This document shows, one piece after another, positions 28,270 through 39,774 of a stretch of 64,000 nt of DNA. Under the pieces are notes generated by a model. The model was given only the letters and a program-made list of their open reading frames with translations. It was not told the DNA's origin and ran no database searches. The stretch comes from Luteimonas yindakuii. Lineage in GTDB: Bacteria; Pseudomonadota; Gammaproteobacteria; Xanthomonadales; Xanthomonadaceae. The stretch's first letter is position 1. Every line of letters starts with the position of its first letter. The position numbers and the translations under genes are program-made. The stretch is from positions 1,984,001 through 2,048,000 of the forward strand of contig NZ_CP039383.2 of the NCBI RefSeq assembly GCF_004803715.2, read 5' to 3'.

Positions 28270-29241
28270 TCAGGGCCGACGTGCGAGCGCCGCCTCGTCC
28301 TTGGCCTTGGGCAGCAGGTCCTGCTTGGTGACCCTGAGGAAGCCGTAGGTCAGCAGCGGACAGGCCAGGAATATTGACGACAGCGTGCCGATCACCGCAC
28401 CCGCCATCTGCGTCAGCGCCAGGCCTTCCAGCGAACCACCGCCATACAGGTACAGCGCCGCCACCGACAGGAAGAACACCACCGAGGTGATGATCGTGCG
28501 CGACAGCGTCTGGTTGATCGACCGGTTGAAGATCTCGAGCGGGTCGGCGCGTACGGTGCGGAAGTTCTCGCGCACGCGGTCGAATACCACGATGGTGTCG
28601 TTGATCGAGAAGCCCATCACCGACAGCAGGCCGGCCAGCACCGTCAGGTCGAACTCGCGCCCGGTCAGCGAGAAGAACGCCGCCACCACGAGCACGTCGA
28701 ACAGCGTGGTGGCGCTGGCCACCACCGCGAACTTCCACTCGAAACGGAAGCCGATGTAGATCAGGAACCCGACCAGCACGAAGATCGCCGCCTCGACGGC
28801 ACGCTCGGCGAGCTCCGCCGACACCTGCGAGCCGATCGATTCGCTGCTCAGTACCGTTGCCGGATTGCCCGGCACGCTGGCGGTTTCGCGCACTTCCTGC
28901 ACCAGGCCGGTGTTCGCGTCGACGGAGAGCTGTTCGCCCTCGGCCTGCAGGCGCACCAGCACGTCGGTGCCGGCACCGAAGGCCTGCACCTGCGCGTTCT
29001 CGTGGCCGCTGTCGGCCAGGCGCGAGCGCACTTCCTCGACGTCGGCGGGCTGCTCGTAGCGCAGCGTGATCGCGGTGCCGCCGGTGAAGTCCAGCGCGAA
29101 GTTGTAGCCATTGATCGCGATCACGGCGAGCGAGCCGATCAGCATCAATACGCCAATGACGATGGCGATCATGCGCACGCGCATGAAATCGATGTTGGGA
29201 TTGGACGGGATCAGTGTCAGCGGGAAGATTTTCATGGTCAT
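28270..29241 (-). CDS. secF: Protein translocase subunit SecF
   Basis: With SecD and YajC, SecF uses the proton gradient to help the Sec channel release exported proteins. The 323-residue protein has six membrane helices with a large periplasmic loop after helix 1. Motifs include DFTGGTAI and the conserved GFSINDTIVVFDRVREN block. The ATG at 29241 lies 9 bases after the secD stop; a second ATG two codons later is equally possible. It is the last gene of yajC-secD-secF. Confidence 0.96.
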   Translation of the reverse strand: MTMKIFPLTLIPSNPNIDFMRVRMIAIVIGVLMLIGSLAVIAINGYNFALDFTGGTAITLRYEQPADVEEVRSRLADSGHENAQVQAFGAGTDVLVRLQAEGEQLSVDANTGLVQEVRETASVPGNPATVLSSESIGSQVSAELAERAVEAAIFVLVGFLIYIGFRFEWKFAVVASATTLFDVLVVAAFFSLTGREFDLTVLAGLLSVMGFSINDTIVVFDRVRENFRTVRADPLEIFNRSINQTLSRTIITSVVFFLSVAALYLYGGGSLEGLALTQMAGAVIGTLSSIFLACPLLTYGFLRVTKQDLLPKAKDEAALARRP

Positions 29242-29250
29242 GGTTTCCCG

Positions 29251-31101
29251 TCAGATCGCCAGGGTCTTCAGCTTCTTGCGCCGCGCGTACATCAGCGTGG
29301 CGATGCCGCGGGTCACGGTGAGCGCGGTGAACATCGATGCCAGGATGCCGACCACCAGGGTGATCGCGAATCCGCGCAGCGGGCCGGTGCCGAATGCGTA
29401 CAGCGCCACGCCCGCGAGGATGCCGGTGACGTTGGCGTCGAAGATCGAGGTGGAGGCCTTGTCGTAGCCGACCGCGATCGCCGCCTTGGGCGGCACCCCC
29501 GCCCGCAACTCCTCGCGTATGCGCTCGTTGATCAGCACGTTGGCGTCCACCGACAGGCCGATCGACAGCGCCAGGCCGGCGAAGCCGGGCAGCGTCATCG
29601 TCGCGCCGAAGATCGACATCACCGCCAGCACGATGATCAGGTTGAACAGCAGCGCGACCGAGGTGATCAGGCCGAACATGCGGTAGTACAGCATGAAGAA
29701 GAACAGGGTAAACAGGAACGCGTAGGCCACCGCGGTGACGCCACGTTCGACGTTCTCCTTGCCGAGGCTGGGGCCGATGATGCGCTCTTCCACGAAGTCC
29801 ATCGGTGCCGCAAGCGAGCCCGAGCGCAGCAGGCGCGCGAGGTCGTCGGCCTCCTGCTTCTCGAGGCCGGTGGTCTGGAACTGCCGCCCGAACACGCCGT
29901 TGACGTTGGCGACCGAGATCACTTCCTCGCTGACGCGGAAGCTGCGGACTTCCTCGCCGTCGACCATGCGCACCTGCGGCACGCGCTCGACGTAGACCAC
30001 CGCCATCGGCTTGCCCACGTTCGCGCTGGTGAAGTCGAACATGCGCTTGCCGGCGGCGGCATTGAGGGTGACGCTCACTGCCGGCATGCCGTTCTCGTCG
30101 TACGCCGACTGCGCGCTCACCATTTCCTCGCCGGTGGCGATGACGCGACGGTTGAGCAGCACCGGGCCGCCGGTGCGGCGGTCGGTGTACAGGCGCGAGC
30201 CCGGCGGGACGATGCCGGTGCGCTGGGCCTCGAAGGCATCGCCCTCGACGACCGCGTAATAGGCGAGCGTCGCGGTGGCGCCGATCATGCGCTTGGCCTC
30301 GGCGGTGTCCTGCACGCCCGGCAGCTGCACGACCACGCGGTCGTTCCCCTGGCGCTGGATCACCGGCTCGGACACGCCGATCTCGTCGATGCGGTTGCGC
30401 AGCGTGGTGATGTTCTGTTCGATCGCGTCGGCGGAGATCTGCTGCAGTTCCGACTCCGGCACGCGCATGGTGATGCGGCCGTCGCTGACGGTGCGGATCA
30501 ACGCGGGCTGGTCGGCGGCAAGCAGCGTGTTGGCGCGGGCGGCGTCGGCTTCCGACTCCAAGACGGCGACGATCGCACCATCGGCACGACGGTCGACCGA
30601 CTGGTAGCGGATGCGATTGTCGCGCAGGATCGCGCGCGCTTCTTCGGCATAGGCATCGAGGCGCCGCTCCAGCGCGGCCTGCTGGTCGACCTGCATCACG
30701 AAGTGCACGCCGCCCTGCAGGTCGAGGCCGAGCTGCATCGGCTTGGCATTGAGCCGGGTCAGCCAGTCGGGAACGGTCGAAGCCAGGTTGAGCGCGACCA
30801 CGTAGTCCTCGCCCAGCCCGCTGCGCAGCGCCTCGGAAGCGCGGGTCTGCGCGTCGAGGTCGTCCAGGCGCACCAGCATGTTGCCGGCCTCCGTGTCCAC
30901 CTCGATTTCCCTGGCGTCCACGCCGACATCGGCCAGCACCGACTCGACGCGGCCACGCAGGGCTTCATCCACCACCACGCCACGGGTGGCGTTGACCTGG
31001 ACGGAGGGATCCTGCGGATAGATGTTCGGCAGCGCGTACAGCGACGCCACGAGCACCACGAGGATGATGAGGACGTATTTCCAGCGGGGAAATTCGAGCA
31101 T
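29251..31101 (-). CDS. secD: Protein translocase subunit SecD
   Basis: The larger subunit of the SecDF export motor. It has 616 residues, a first membrane helix near residues 8-25, a large periplasmic region with the GLDLQGGVHF motif, and five further helices at the C-terminus containing GLALSIGLSVDANVLINERIREE. The start ATG at 31101 is standard for the family. A REP-like hairpin lies in the 146 bases between yajC and secD. Confidence 0.97.
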   Translation of the reverse strand: MLEFPRWKYVLIILVVLVASLYALPNIYPQDPSVQVNATRGVVVDEALRGRVESVLADVGVDAREIEVDTEAGNMLVRLDDLDAQTRASEALRSGLGEDYVVALNLASTVPDWLTRLNAKPMQLGLDLQGGVHFVMQVDQQAALERRLDAYAEEARAILRDNRIRYQSVDRRADGAIVAVLESEADAARANTLLAADQPALIRTVSDGRITMRVPESELQQISADAIEQNITTLRNRIDEIGVSEPVIQRQGNDRVVVQLPGVQDTAEAKRMIGATATLAYYAVVEGDAFEAQRTGIVPPGSRLYTDRRTGGPVLLNRRVIATGEEMVSAQSAYDENGMPAVSVTLNAAAGKRMFDFTSANVGKPMAVVYVERVPQVRMVDGEEVRSFRVSEEVISVANVNGVFGRQFQTTGLEKQEADDLARLLRSGSLAAPMDFVEERIIGPSLGKENVERGVTAVAYAFLFTLFFFMLYYRMFGLITSVALLFNLIIVLAVMSIFGATMTLPGFAGLALSIGLSVDANVLINERIREELRAGVPPKAAIAVGYDKASTSIFDANVTGILAGVALYAFGTGPLRGFAITLVVGILASMFTALTVTRGIATLMYARRKKLKTLAI

Positions 31102-31142
31102 TGCGGGTGCCGTATGTGGAATGGAACGGGGGCGTGCATCGT

Positions 31143-31180
31143 GCCCTCACCCCTTGCCCTCTCCCGCAGACGGGAGAGGG
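31143..31180. repeat. REP-like element between yajC and secD
   Basis: A 10-bp perfect inverted repeat (31157-31166 with 31171-31180) follows CCCTCACCCC. This CCCTCTCCCG type is a frequent intergenic repeat in Xanthomonadaceae. It could adjust the relative mRNA levels of yajC and secD. Confidence 0.65.
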
Positions 31181-31247
31181 GGAGTTGGTGCCGTGCGGGA
31201 GTCGCGTCGGGGGCCTGCGTCAGCCCCGGCGGGTCTTGCAGCTCGGA

Positions 31248-31586
31248 TCAGGCGGCTTTCAAGGTGCCCTTGGGCAGCACGGTGCCGATCGAGCCCTTCT
31301 GCACGCGGATCTCCACGCCGTGGGAGATCTCCACGGTGACGAAGCTGTCGCCGATCGAGCGCACGGTGCCGGCGATGCCGCCACCGGTGATGACCTCGTC
31401 GCCCACCGACAGCTTCTCGAGCATGTTGCGATGTTCCTTCGCACGCTTCATCTGCGGGCGGATCATCAGGAAGTACATGATCGCGATCAGGATGATCGGG
31501 AACATCAGCGTCGACAGCATGCTCGGCGCGGCCGGCGCCGGGGCGGCGGCGTAGGCGGGAGCGATCACGAAATCCAGCAGGTTCAT
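31248..31586 (-). CDS. yajC: Preprotein translocase subunit YajC
   Basis: A small accessory subunit of SecDF. The 112-residue protein has an alanine/proline-rich N-terminus, one membrane helix (about residues 25-43) and the cytoplasmic domain with VGDEVITGGGIAG. I chose the ATG at 31586 over a TTG eight codons earlier. An extended -10 box (TG-G-CATAAT, 31622-31630, minus strand) lies between tgt and yajC, so the yajC-secDF operon can be transcribed separately from tgt. Confidence 0.95.
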   Translation of the reverse strand: MNLLDFVIAPAYAAAPAPAAPSMLSTLMFPIILIAIMYFLMIRPQMKRAKEHRNMLEKLSVGDEVITGGGIAGTVRSIGDSFVTVEISHGVEIRVQKGSIGTVLPKGTLKAA

Positions 31587-31621
31587 CGTCGGGTCCGTAG
31601 GGTTCGGCAAAATAGCGGGGA

Positions 31622-31630
31622 ATTATGCCA
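31622..31630 (-). promoter_or_regulatory. Extended -10 promoter of yajC-secDF
   Basis: The minus strand reads TGGCATAAT. Transcription would start about 30 bases before the yajC ATG. The -35 region is not clear. Confidence 0.5.
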
Positions 31631-31675
31631 CGCGGCCGCAACCGGCGTGCCGGCGGGCCCGTGGGCCGGTACCGG

Positions 31676-33965
<2,290 letters not shown>

Positions 33966-34034
33966 GGGGCGATGCGGCGCGGAAGGGTCGGGGATTATCT
34001 CTTTCTTGTGTGGCGAGGTGCGGCTCGCCGTTTC

Positions 34035-34083
34035 CCTTCTCCCGCCTGCGGGAGAAGGTGCCCCGCAGGGGCGGATGAGGGCA
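34035..34083. repeat. REP-like element, well-formed copy
   Basis: An 11-bp inverted repeat (34035-34045 with 34048-34058) is followed by a 5-bp GCCCC/GGGGC hairpin and GGATGAGGG. Read on the other strand this is the CCCTCATCCGCCCC...CTTCTCCCGC repeat seen many times in Xanthomonadaceae genomes. It lies between queA and the lrp-type gene. Confidence 0.75.
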
Positions 34084-34161
34084 GGCTGGATCGTCCACCT
34101 CCTGCCGCGCGGAGCGACGCGCTCTTTCGTCAGGTCTTCGAGAGGAACCTGGCGCGCCCTC

Positions 34162-34285
34162 ATCTCTGCTGCCGCAGGTGGTTCCCCTCTCCCGCGAGCG
34201 GAAGAGGGACGCTGGTGTCCTGCCGACGCTCTCACCCCACCACCTGCTCTGCAGGTCGCCCTGTTCTCTGCGGGCGGGAGAGGGA
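34162..34285. repeat. Degenerate REP-like copies
   Basis: At least two further, decayed copies follow. One has arms CCCTCT/AGAGGG at 34185-34208 with an inner CCGC/GCGG. The other is near 34255-34283 with GGGCGGGAGAGGG. Together with the good copy they fill most of the 352 bases between queA and the lrp-type gene, in which I see no gene. Confidence 0.55.
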
Positions 34286-34292
34286 CCGTGGC

Positions 34293-34313
34293 GTCCCGCG
34301 CGTGGCGCGGGAC
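34293..34313 (-). terminator. Hairpin after the lrp-type gene
   Basis: A perfect 9-bp GC-rich stem with a 3-base loop begins 4 bases after the stop codon. There is no T-run. Confidence 0.45.
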
Positions 34314-34317
34314 AGCT

Positions 34318-34749
34318 TTATCTTTCGAACTTCGCCGACAGCACGATCGACGATGTGGTGCGCTCGACGCCGTCCAGCGCGCCGATGCGGTCGGTCAACG
34401 CATCCATGGCCTCGACGCCCGGTGCCACCGCCAGCGCCACCAGGTCGAACGGGCCGCTGACCGAATGCAGCGCGCGCAGTTCCGGCATCGCATGCAGCGC
34501 ATCCACCACCGCCGGCATCTGCTTCGGCGCCACGGTGATCATGATGTGCGCGCGGATATGGCCGCGCTCGGCGTCGCGGCCCATCCGCACCGTGTAGCCC
34601 GCAATCACACCCTGGCGTTCGAGCCGTTCGATGCGGCTGTGCACCGTGGTGCGCGACATGTCGAGCCGTCGCGCGATCTCGGCAGTGGATGCGCGCGCAT
34701 CCTCGCGCAGCACCGACAACAGGCGCCGGTCGCCCTCGGAAAGCTTCAT
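34318..34749 (-). CDS. Lrp/AsnC family transcriptional regulator
   Basis: A 143-residue DNA-binding regulator. The N-terminal helix-turn-helix covers about residues 4-52 ([24 protein letters not shown]). The C-terminal RAM domain, which binds amino acids and forms octamers, covers about 65-143 ([25 protein letters not shown]). It is divergent from a class III aminotransferase gene, which it probably controls; this local arrangement is common for Lrp proteins. Confidence 0.93.
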   Translation of the reverse strand: MKLSEGDRRLLSVLREDARASTAEIARRLDMSRTTVHSRIERLERQGVIAGYTVRMGRDAERGHIRAHIMITVAPKQMPAVVDALHAMPELRALHSVSGPFDLVALAVAPGVEAMDALTDRIGALDGVERTTSSIVLSAKFER

Positions 34750-34786
34750 CTGCCACTCCGCTTCGTCGATATGACGATTCCAGGAG

Positions 34787-34802
34787 GATTTTCGTACAAA
34801 TC
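34787..34802. promoter_or_regulatory. Candidate Lrp-type operator
   Basis: The 16-base sequence GATTTTCGTACAAATC is an inverted repeat (GATTT/AAATC around TCGTAC). It is AT-rich in a very GC-rich background and lies between the divergent lrp-type and aminotransferase genes. AT-rich 15-16-base palindromes are the usual targets of Lrp/AsnC proteins. The assignment is inference. Confidence 0.45.
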
Positions 34803-34865
34803 CGGTCTGTCGATCGACGATCCAGTCGCCAATAATGAAGGCGAATGTTCACGACAGGAGGCCCC

Positions 34866-36362
34866 ATGGCCAGCATCACCGAGATCCTCGCCCCGTTGCG
34901 CGCCCATGGCGGCCACCGCCGCACCCCCGGCCTCGACGACGCCGCCCTCGCCCGTTTCGGGGACGACGCCGGGCTGCACCAGGCCGCGGTCAACGCGGTC
35001 GAGGCCTACCTGCGCATCCGTGGCGAATTCCCCGACCTGCTCGACCTGGACGAGGACGCGCAGATCCAGGCCGTCCAGGCCGGCTTCGTGAACTTCTATC
35101 CCGTGGACGGCGTGAACCCGTACGTCGCGCTCGCCGCGCACGGCCCGTGGATCGTCACCCTCAAGGGCGCGGTGATCCACGATTCCGGCGGCTACGGCAT
35201 GCTCGGCCTCGGCCATACGCCGGAAGCGGTGCTGGAGGCAATGTCGCGTCCGCAGCCGATGGCCAACATCATGACGCCGAGCCTGGCCCAGCTGCGCTTC
35301 GAGCGCGCGGTGCGTGCCGAGATCGGCCATACCCGGGGCGGTTGCCCGTTCGCGGCGTTCCTGTGCCTCAACTCAGGCTCCGAATCCGTAGGCCTGGCCG
35401 CGCGCATCGCCGACATCAACACCAAGCTGCAGACCGATCCGGGTGCGCGCCACGCCGGTGCCACGGTCAAGCGCGTGGTGGTCAAGGGCAGCTTCCACGG
35501 CCGCACCGAGCGCCCGGCGCTGTACTCCGATTCCACCCGCAAGACCTACCTGCAGCACCTGGCCAGCTTCCGTGGCGAGGATTCGCTGATCGCGGTCGAG
35601 CCCTACGACGCGGCCGCGCTGGAGAAGGCGTTCGCCGACGCCGCCGCCAACGGCTGGTTCATCGAGGCGGTGTTCCTCGAGCCGGTGATGGGCGAAGGCG
35701 ACCCGGGCCGCGCCCTGCCGCGCGCGTTCTACGACACCGCGCGCCGCCTGACCCGCGAGCACGGCGGGCTGCTGCTGGTGGACTCGATCCAGGCCGGCCT
35801 GCGCGCGCACGGCGTGCTGTCGATCGTCGACTACCCGGGCTTCGGCGATGCCGAGATCCCGGACATGGAAACCTATTCCAAGGCGCTCAATGCCGGTCAG
35901 TACCCGCTCTCCGTGCTTGCCGTGAGCCAGGCTTCGGCGGACCTCTACCGCAGCGGCGTGTACGGCAACACGATGACCGCCAACCCGCGCGCGCTCGACG
36001 TCGCCAGCGCCATGCTGGGCGCGATCACTCCGGAACTGCGCGCCAACATCCGCACCGCCGGCGAGCAGGCGGTGGCGAAGCTGGAGGCGCTGAAGAACGA
36101 ACTCGGCGGCCTGATCACCAGGGTGCAGGGCACCGGCCTGCTGTTCTCCTGCGAGCTGGCCCCGGAATTCAAGTGCTACGGCGCAGGCTCCACCGAGGAG
36201 TGGCTGCGCGAGCGCGGCATCGGCGTGATCCACGGCGGCGCCAACTCGCTGCGCTTCACCCCGCATTTCGCCATCGGCGATGACGAGCTCGACCTGCTGG
36301 TGTCGATGGTCGGCCGTGCGCTGCGCGAGGGCCCGCGCCGCAGCGAGGCGAAGGCGGCCTGA
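34866..36362 (+). CDS. Class III PLP-dependent aminotransferase
   Basis: A 498-residue fold-type I aminotransferase; the PLP lysine is predicted at residue 339 (TYSKAL). Other class III blocks are LCLNSGSESVGLA, VVKGSFHGRT, FLEPVMGEGD and LLLVDSIQAG. The sequence GGYGMLGLGHTPEAVLEAM matches the cofactor region. The substrate cannot be read from the sequence. Pairing with an Lrp regulator suggests an amino acid such as lysine, ornithine or a branched-chain acid. A strong AGGAGG site precedes the ATG at 34866. Confidence 0.87.
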   Translation: MASITEILAPLRAHGGHRRTPGLDDAALARFGDDAGLHQAAVNAVEAYLRIRGEFPDLLDLDEDAQIQAVQAGFVNFYPVDGVNPYVALAAHGPWIVTLKGAVIHDSGGYGMLGLGHTPEAVLEAMSRPQPMANIMTPSLAQLRFERAVRAEIGHTRGGCPFAAFLCLNSGSESVGLAARIADINTKLQTDPGARHAGATVKRVVVKGSFHGRTERPALYSDSTRKTYLQHLASFRGEDSLIAVEPYDAAALEKAFADAAANGWFIEAVFLEPVMGEGDPGRALPRAFYDTARRLTREHGGLLLVDSIQAGLRAHGVLSIVDYPGFGDAEIPDMETYSKALNAGQYPLSVLAVSQASADLYRSGVYGNTMTANPRALDVASAMLGAITPELRANIRTAGEQAVAKLEALKNELGGLITRVQGTGLLFSCELAPEFKCYGAGSTEEWLRERGIGVIHGGANSLRFTPHFAIGDDELDLLVSMVGRALREGPRRSEAKAA

Positions 36363-36372
36363 CGTCGCGGAT

Positions 36373-36403
36373 GACCTGTCTCCCGCCATGCGGGGGACAG
36401 GTC
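36373..36403. terminator. Hairpin between the aminotransferase and rlmKL
   Basis: A 14-bp stem with one G-T pair and a 3-base loop sits between two convergent genes. It has no T-run. Confidence 0.6.
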
Positions 36404-36416
36404 GCGGCGCCGCCGC

Positions 36417-38588
36417 TTACCCCACCCGCCGCCGCAGCCGCCAGGCGCGGTGGATGCGCGGATTACGCGCGAAGTCCGGCGGAATCGTCTCCGCACTGAT
36501 CTCCTCGCAATCGGCGAACGCCGCCACCGCATCGACGTCCAGGCGGAAGCGGCGGAAGTTGTTGCTGAAATAGAGGACGCCGTCCAGCGCCAGCCGCCGC
36601 ACCGCCGCCTGCAGCAGGCGCACGTGCTCGCGCTGGATGTCGAAATCGTCGGCACGCGCGGAGTTGGAGAACGTCGGCGGGTCGCAGAACACCAGGTCGT
36701 ACTCGCCGCGCTCGGCCTCCAGCCACGACACCGCGTCGGCCTGCACCAGCCGGTGCAGCGGGCCGCCGATGCCGTTGGCGGCGAGGTTGTCCGCCAGCCA
36801 CTGCAGGTAGGTGCCGGACAGGTCGACGCTGGTGGTCTGCGCGGCGCCACCGACCGCCGCCTGCACGGTCGCCGCGCCGGTGTAGCAGAACAGGTTGAGG
36901 ACGCGCATGCCGGGAGCCTCGGCGGCGATCCGTGCGCGCAGCGGACGGTGGTCCAGGAACAGACCGGTATCGAGGTAATCGAACAGGTTCACCCGCAGCA
37001 GCGCATCGCCCTCGCGCACGGTGAGGAATTCGCCGCGCGCGTCGAAGCGGCCGTACTTGCTGCCTCCCTTGCCTTTCGCGCGCGTCTTCACCGCGACGCG
37101 TTCGCGCGGCACCTCGAACACTTCGCGTGCAGCGGCAACGAGGTCGGCGAGCCGACGCCGGGTGACGTCCTCGGGGATTTCCGACGGCGCGGCGTATTCC
37201 TGCACGTGCAGCCATGGTGCATCCGGCGTGTCCACCGGCACGTAGACGTCGATCGCCGCTGCGTATTCCGGCAGGTCGGCGTCGTAGGCGCGATAGCAGG
37301 TGATGCCCTCCTGCGCACGCCAGCGCTTCGTCGCGCGCAGGGTCTTGCGCAGGCGGTTGGCGACCATCTGCGCCCCGTCCGACAGCGGCCGCGCGATCTC
37401 CCCGCGCGGCGCCTGCGCCAGCGGCTCGACCACGATCAGGCTGCACTCCAGCGCGCCGTTGAACATCCGGTAGCGCTTGCGCGCACGCAGGCCGGTGACA
37501 TGGGCGAGATCGTCGTCGCCGCACAGCAGGCTCGCCCGCCACTCCGGCGCGATGCGCTGCAGCGTCTGCCCCAGCGCGCGGTACAGCGCGGGGTCGACGG
37601 CGAGGCGCGCGTCGTAGGGCGGGTTGGTGACGACCAGCCCGGGTGGCGCATCGCCCGCGCGCGCGGTGGCCGGCAGGTCGGCCGGCTGCAGCGAACGCAG
37701 GTCGGCCACGCGCAGGTCGAGCGCATGGGCGACGCCGGCACGCGCGGCGTTCTCGCGCGCAGCGGTGATCGCCTCCGGGTCGAGGTCGGTGCCAAGGAAG
37801 CGCGGCGCAAGCGCAGCGAGCCCGGCTTCGGCCCGTTGGGTGGCGTCGTCACGAAGTGCGCGCCAGGCGTCGCGGTCGAAGCCGGTCCAGCGCGATGGCG
37901 CCAGACCGGACACACCGTCGCGATGCAGGCCGGGGGCGACGTCGGCGGCGATCAGCGCGCCTTCGATCAGCAGCGTGCCGCTGCCGCACATCGGATCCAG
38001 CAGCGCCGCACCCGTCCGCTGCAGATCGCCCCAGCCGCCACGTGCCAGTACCGCCGCAGCCAGTGTTTCCTTCAGCGGTGCGTCGTGGCGCGCCTGTCGC
38101 CAGCCACGGCGATGCAGCGGGCCGCCGCCGAGGTCGACCGACAGGATCGCGCGGCCCTTGCGCACGACCAGGTTGAGGCGCAGGTCGGGATCCTCGAGGT
38201 CCACATCGGGCCGGGTGCCGTCGTGCTCGCGCATCGCATCGACCACGGCATCCTTGATCCGCTGCGCTGCGAAGCGCGCGTGGGTGATCGCCTCGCCGGA
38301 GACGTGCGCATCCACCGCCAGCGTCATGCCCGGCACCAGGTGCTCGTGCCACGGCAACGCCCGCGCGCCGGCGTACAGCGCCGCTTCGTCCGGGCAGTCG
38401 TAGTCGGTCAGCGGCCACAGCACGCGGCTGGCCAGGCGCGACCACAGCACCGCGCGCTGCGCATCGACCAGCTCGCCTTCGACGTTCACGCCGGCAACGG
38501 CGGCGGTGGCGCGCGCGCAACCCAGCGCAAGCAGCTCGTCGGCAAGCAGGTATTCCAGGCCCTTGGCGCAGCTGGCGAAGAACTTCAT
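36417..38588 (-). CDS. rlmL: Bifunctional 23S rRNA methyltransferase RlmKL
   Basis: Makes m2G2445 and m7G2069 in 23S rRNA. The 723-residue fusion has an N-terminal THUMP domain (about 45-155), a first methyltransferase (about 160-400) with [16 protein letters not shown] and [10 protein letters not shown], and a second one (about 480-720) with [15 protein letters not shown] and [10 protein letters not shown]. The start [19 protein letters not shown] is the normal family start. Confidence 0.96.
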   Translation of the reverse strand: MKFFASCAKGLEYLLADELLALGCARATAAVAGVNVEGELVDAQRAVLWSRLASRVLWPLTDYDCPDEAALYAGARALPWHEHLVPGMTLAVDAHVSGEAITHARFAAQRIKDAVVDAMREHDGTRPDVDLEDPDLRLNLVVRKGRAILSVDLGGGPLHRRGWRQARHDAPLKETLAAAVLARGGWGDLQRTGAALLDPMCGSGTLLIEGALIAADVAPGLHRDGVSGLAPSRWTGFDRDAWRALRDDATQRAEAGLAALAPRFLGTDLDPEAITAARENAARAGVAHALDLRVADLRSLQPADLPATARAGDAPPGLVVTNPPYDARLAVDPALYRALGQTLQRIAPEWRASLLCGDDDLAHVTGLRARKRYRMFNGALECSLIVVEPLAQAPRGEIARPLSDGAQMVANRLRKTLRATKRWRAQEGITCYRAYDADLPEYAAAIDVYVPVDTPDAPWLHVQEYAAPSEIPEDVTRRRLADLVAAAREVFEVPRERVAVKTRAKGKGGSKYGRFDARGEFLTVREGDALLRVNLFDYLDTGLFLDHRPLRARIAAEAPGMRVLNLFCYTGAATVQAAVGGAAQTTSVDLSGTYLQWLADNLAANGIGGPLHRLVQADAVSWLEAERGEYDLVFCDPPTFSNSARADDFDIQREHVRLLQAAVRRLALDGVLYFSNNFRRFRLDVDAVAAFADCEEISAETIPPDFARNPRIHRAWRLRRRVG

Positions 38589-38655
38589 CGGCGATCCGGA
38601 CACGAAGGGCCGGCCATTGTCGCGCGGATGGGCGGCCGGCGCCCGGTGACGTCTG

Positions 38656-39186
38656 TCAGAGACCGGACAACAGCTGCGCGAAGGCGTCCGCCGAGGCGTC
38701 CACATGCGCGGCCAGACGGTGGCTGTCATCGACCAGCAGCAGTCGCGCGCGGCGCGGATGCGCCCAGGCCACGACGTCCGCCGCGGTGATCAGCTCGTCG
38801 TCCCAGCCGTGGATGACGGTAGTCGGCACCGCAGCCGCCTCCAGCGGCGGCGCCTCGCCCATCCGCACCGGCGGCGCCATCAGGAACAGGCCGGCCACCG
38901 GGACCTGGAGCGAGACCCGGCCGGAAATCCACGCACCCAGGCTCGATCCCGCCAGCACCAGCGGACCACGCGTGGCCGCCGCATCCGCCAGGTCGAGCAG
39001 GCGTTGCAGACGTGCCGCGACGTCGCCAAGCCGGCTCACTTCATGGCGCGCATCGAGGTCGGTGTAGTCGGGACGCTCGTGGCTCCAGCCCAGCCGTTCG
39101 GCCACTTCCGCGAGCGCGGTGACCTTGGTCGCATCCGGTCCACTTTCGAAGCCGTGCGAAAGGATGCAGTGCCCGCGCCGGCTCAT
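38656..39186 (-). CDS. Small alpha/beta hydrolase (YqiA-like)
   Basis: A 176-residue hydrolase with a nucleophile elbow AGSSLGAW, a likely acid in GWDDELI and a likely catalytic histidine in DDSHRL near residue 155. The start block [11 protein letters not shown] resembles YqiA/UPF0227 esterases. The natural substrate is unknown. The ATG at 39186 overlaps the stop of the upstream MOSC gene by 4 bases (ATGA), so the two are one operon. Confidence 0.85.
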   Translation of the reverse strand: MSRRGHCILSHGFESGPDATKVTALAEVAERLGWSHERPDYTDLDARHEVSRLGDVAARLQRLLDLADAAATRGPLVLAGSSLGAWISGRVSLQVPVAGLFLMAPPVRMGEAPPLEAAAVPTTVIHGWDDELITAADVVAWAHPRRARLLLVDDSHRLAAHVDASADAFAQLLSGL

Positions 39187-39686
39187 GCGCCTAGCCACTC
39201 CACGCGGTCGCCCACGCGCAGCTCGCCACCTTCGACGATGCGTGCGCACAGCCCGCCCATGCCGCGCATGGCGTTGTAGCCGCCAAGCCCCAGCGTGGCT
39301 TCCATCTGCGAGCAGGGATCGCACGGCGCGGTGCCTTCCAGCACCACCTCGCCGACGCGGAAACGCCAGCCCTTCAGCGCGATCACCGGAATGCCCGAGA
39401 CCACCAGATTCCGCCGCAGCATCGCAGGCACCAGATCCGGTACGCCGGCCAGCGCGGCGATCGCGGGCAGGTGCTCGGCCTGGATCAGGGTCACGCCGCG
39501 CTTGCCGCTGCCACCGCTGTAGCGGTCGCCTTCGAGACCGCCGCCGGTCAGTGCGACCGTGCGCTCGACCTCGACCACCGCTGCGCCGCGCGACGGCCGC
39601 ACGCCGATCCACTCCACCCGCCCACTGGACGGGAAGCGGCTCATCAGCCGGTAGAGGTCGGATTCGGGCGGCGGCAGTCGGTTCAT
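39183..39686 (-). CDS. MOSC domain-containing protein
   Basis: A 167-residue protein with a single MOSC domain, the fold that handles sulfur carried on molybdenum-cofactor enzymes. The conserved cysteine lies in the segment APCDPCSQME, and LEGDRY and NLVVSG are other typical blocks. No Moco enzyme gene is nearby. The ATG at 39686 follows a minus-strand TAGCAT box by exactly 7 bases, so the mRNA may be leaderless. Confidence 0.88.
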   Translation of the reverse strand: MNRLPPPESDLYRLMSRFPSSGRVEWIGVRPSRGAAVVEVERTVALTGGGLEGDRYSGGSGKRGVTLIQAEHLPAIAALAGVPDLVPAMLRRNLVVSGIPVIALKGWRFRVGEVVLEGTAPCDPCSQMEATLGLGGYNAMRGMGGLCARIVEGGELRVGDRVEWLGA

Positions 39687-39774
39687 CCGCGAAATGCTAG
39701 CAGGCAGCGTCGGTGCGCATCGCAACGCGCGCAGGCCGCCATCACCGACCGACGCCACTGCTAGCATCCGCCTG
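39687..39774. promoter_or_regulatory. Divergent promoters of the MOSC and AmpD-type genes
   Basis: Both ends of this 88-base gap carry TAGCAT followed by 7 bases and an ATG: at 39694-39699 on the minus strand and 39762-39767 on the plus strand. Both mRNAs would start at or next to the ATG. The two boxes lie in the same short sequence, GCTAGCAT or its complement. Confidence 0.55.

Noticed and set aside
28857..31554. A long plus-strand frame (about 850 codons) opposite secD and secF.
   Set aside because: Its composition (His, Gln, Arg, Asp) is that of a reversed coding strand; secD and secF are certain on the other strand.
33966..34317. A small RNA or short gene in the queA-lrp gap.
   Set aside because: The palindromes match the lineage's intergenic repeats, and no promoter or coding frame with a ribosome binding site was found.
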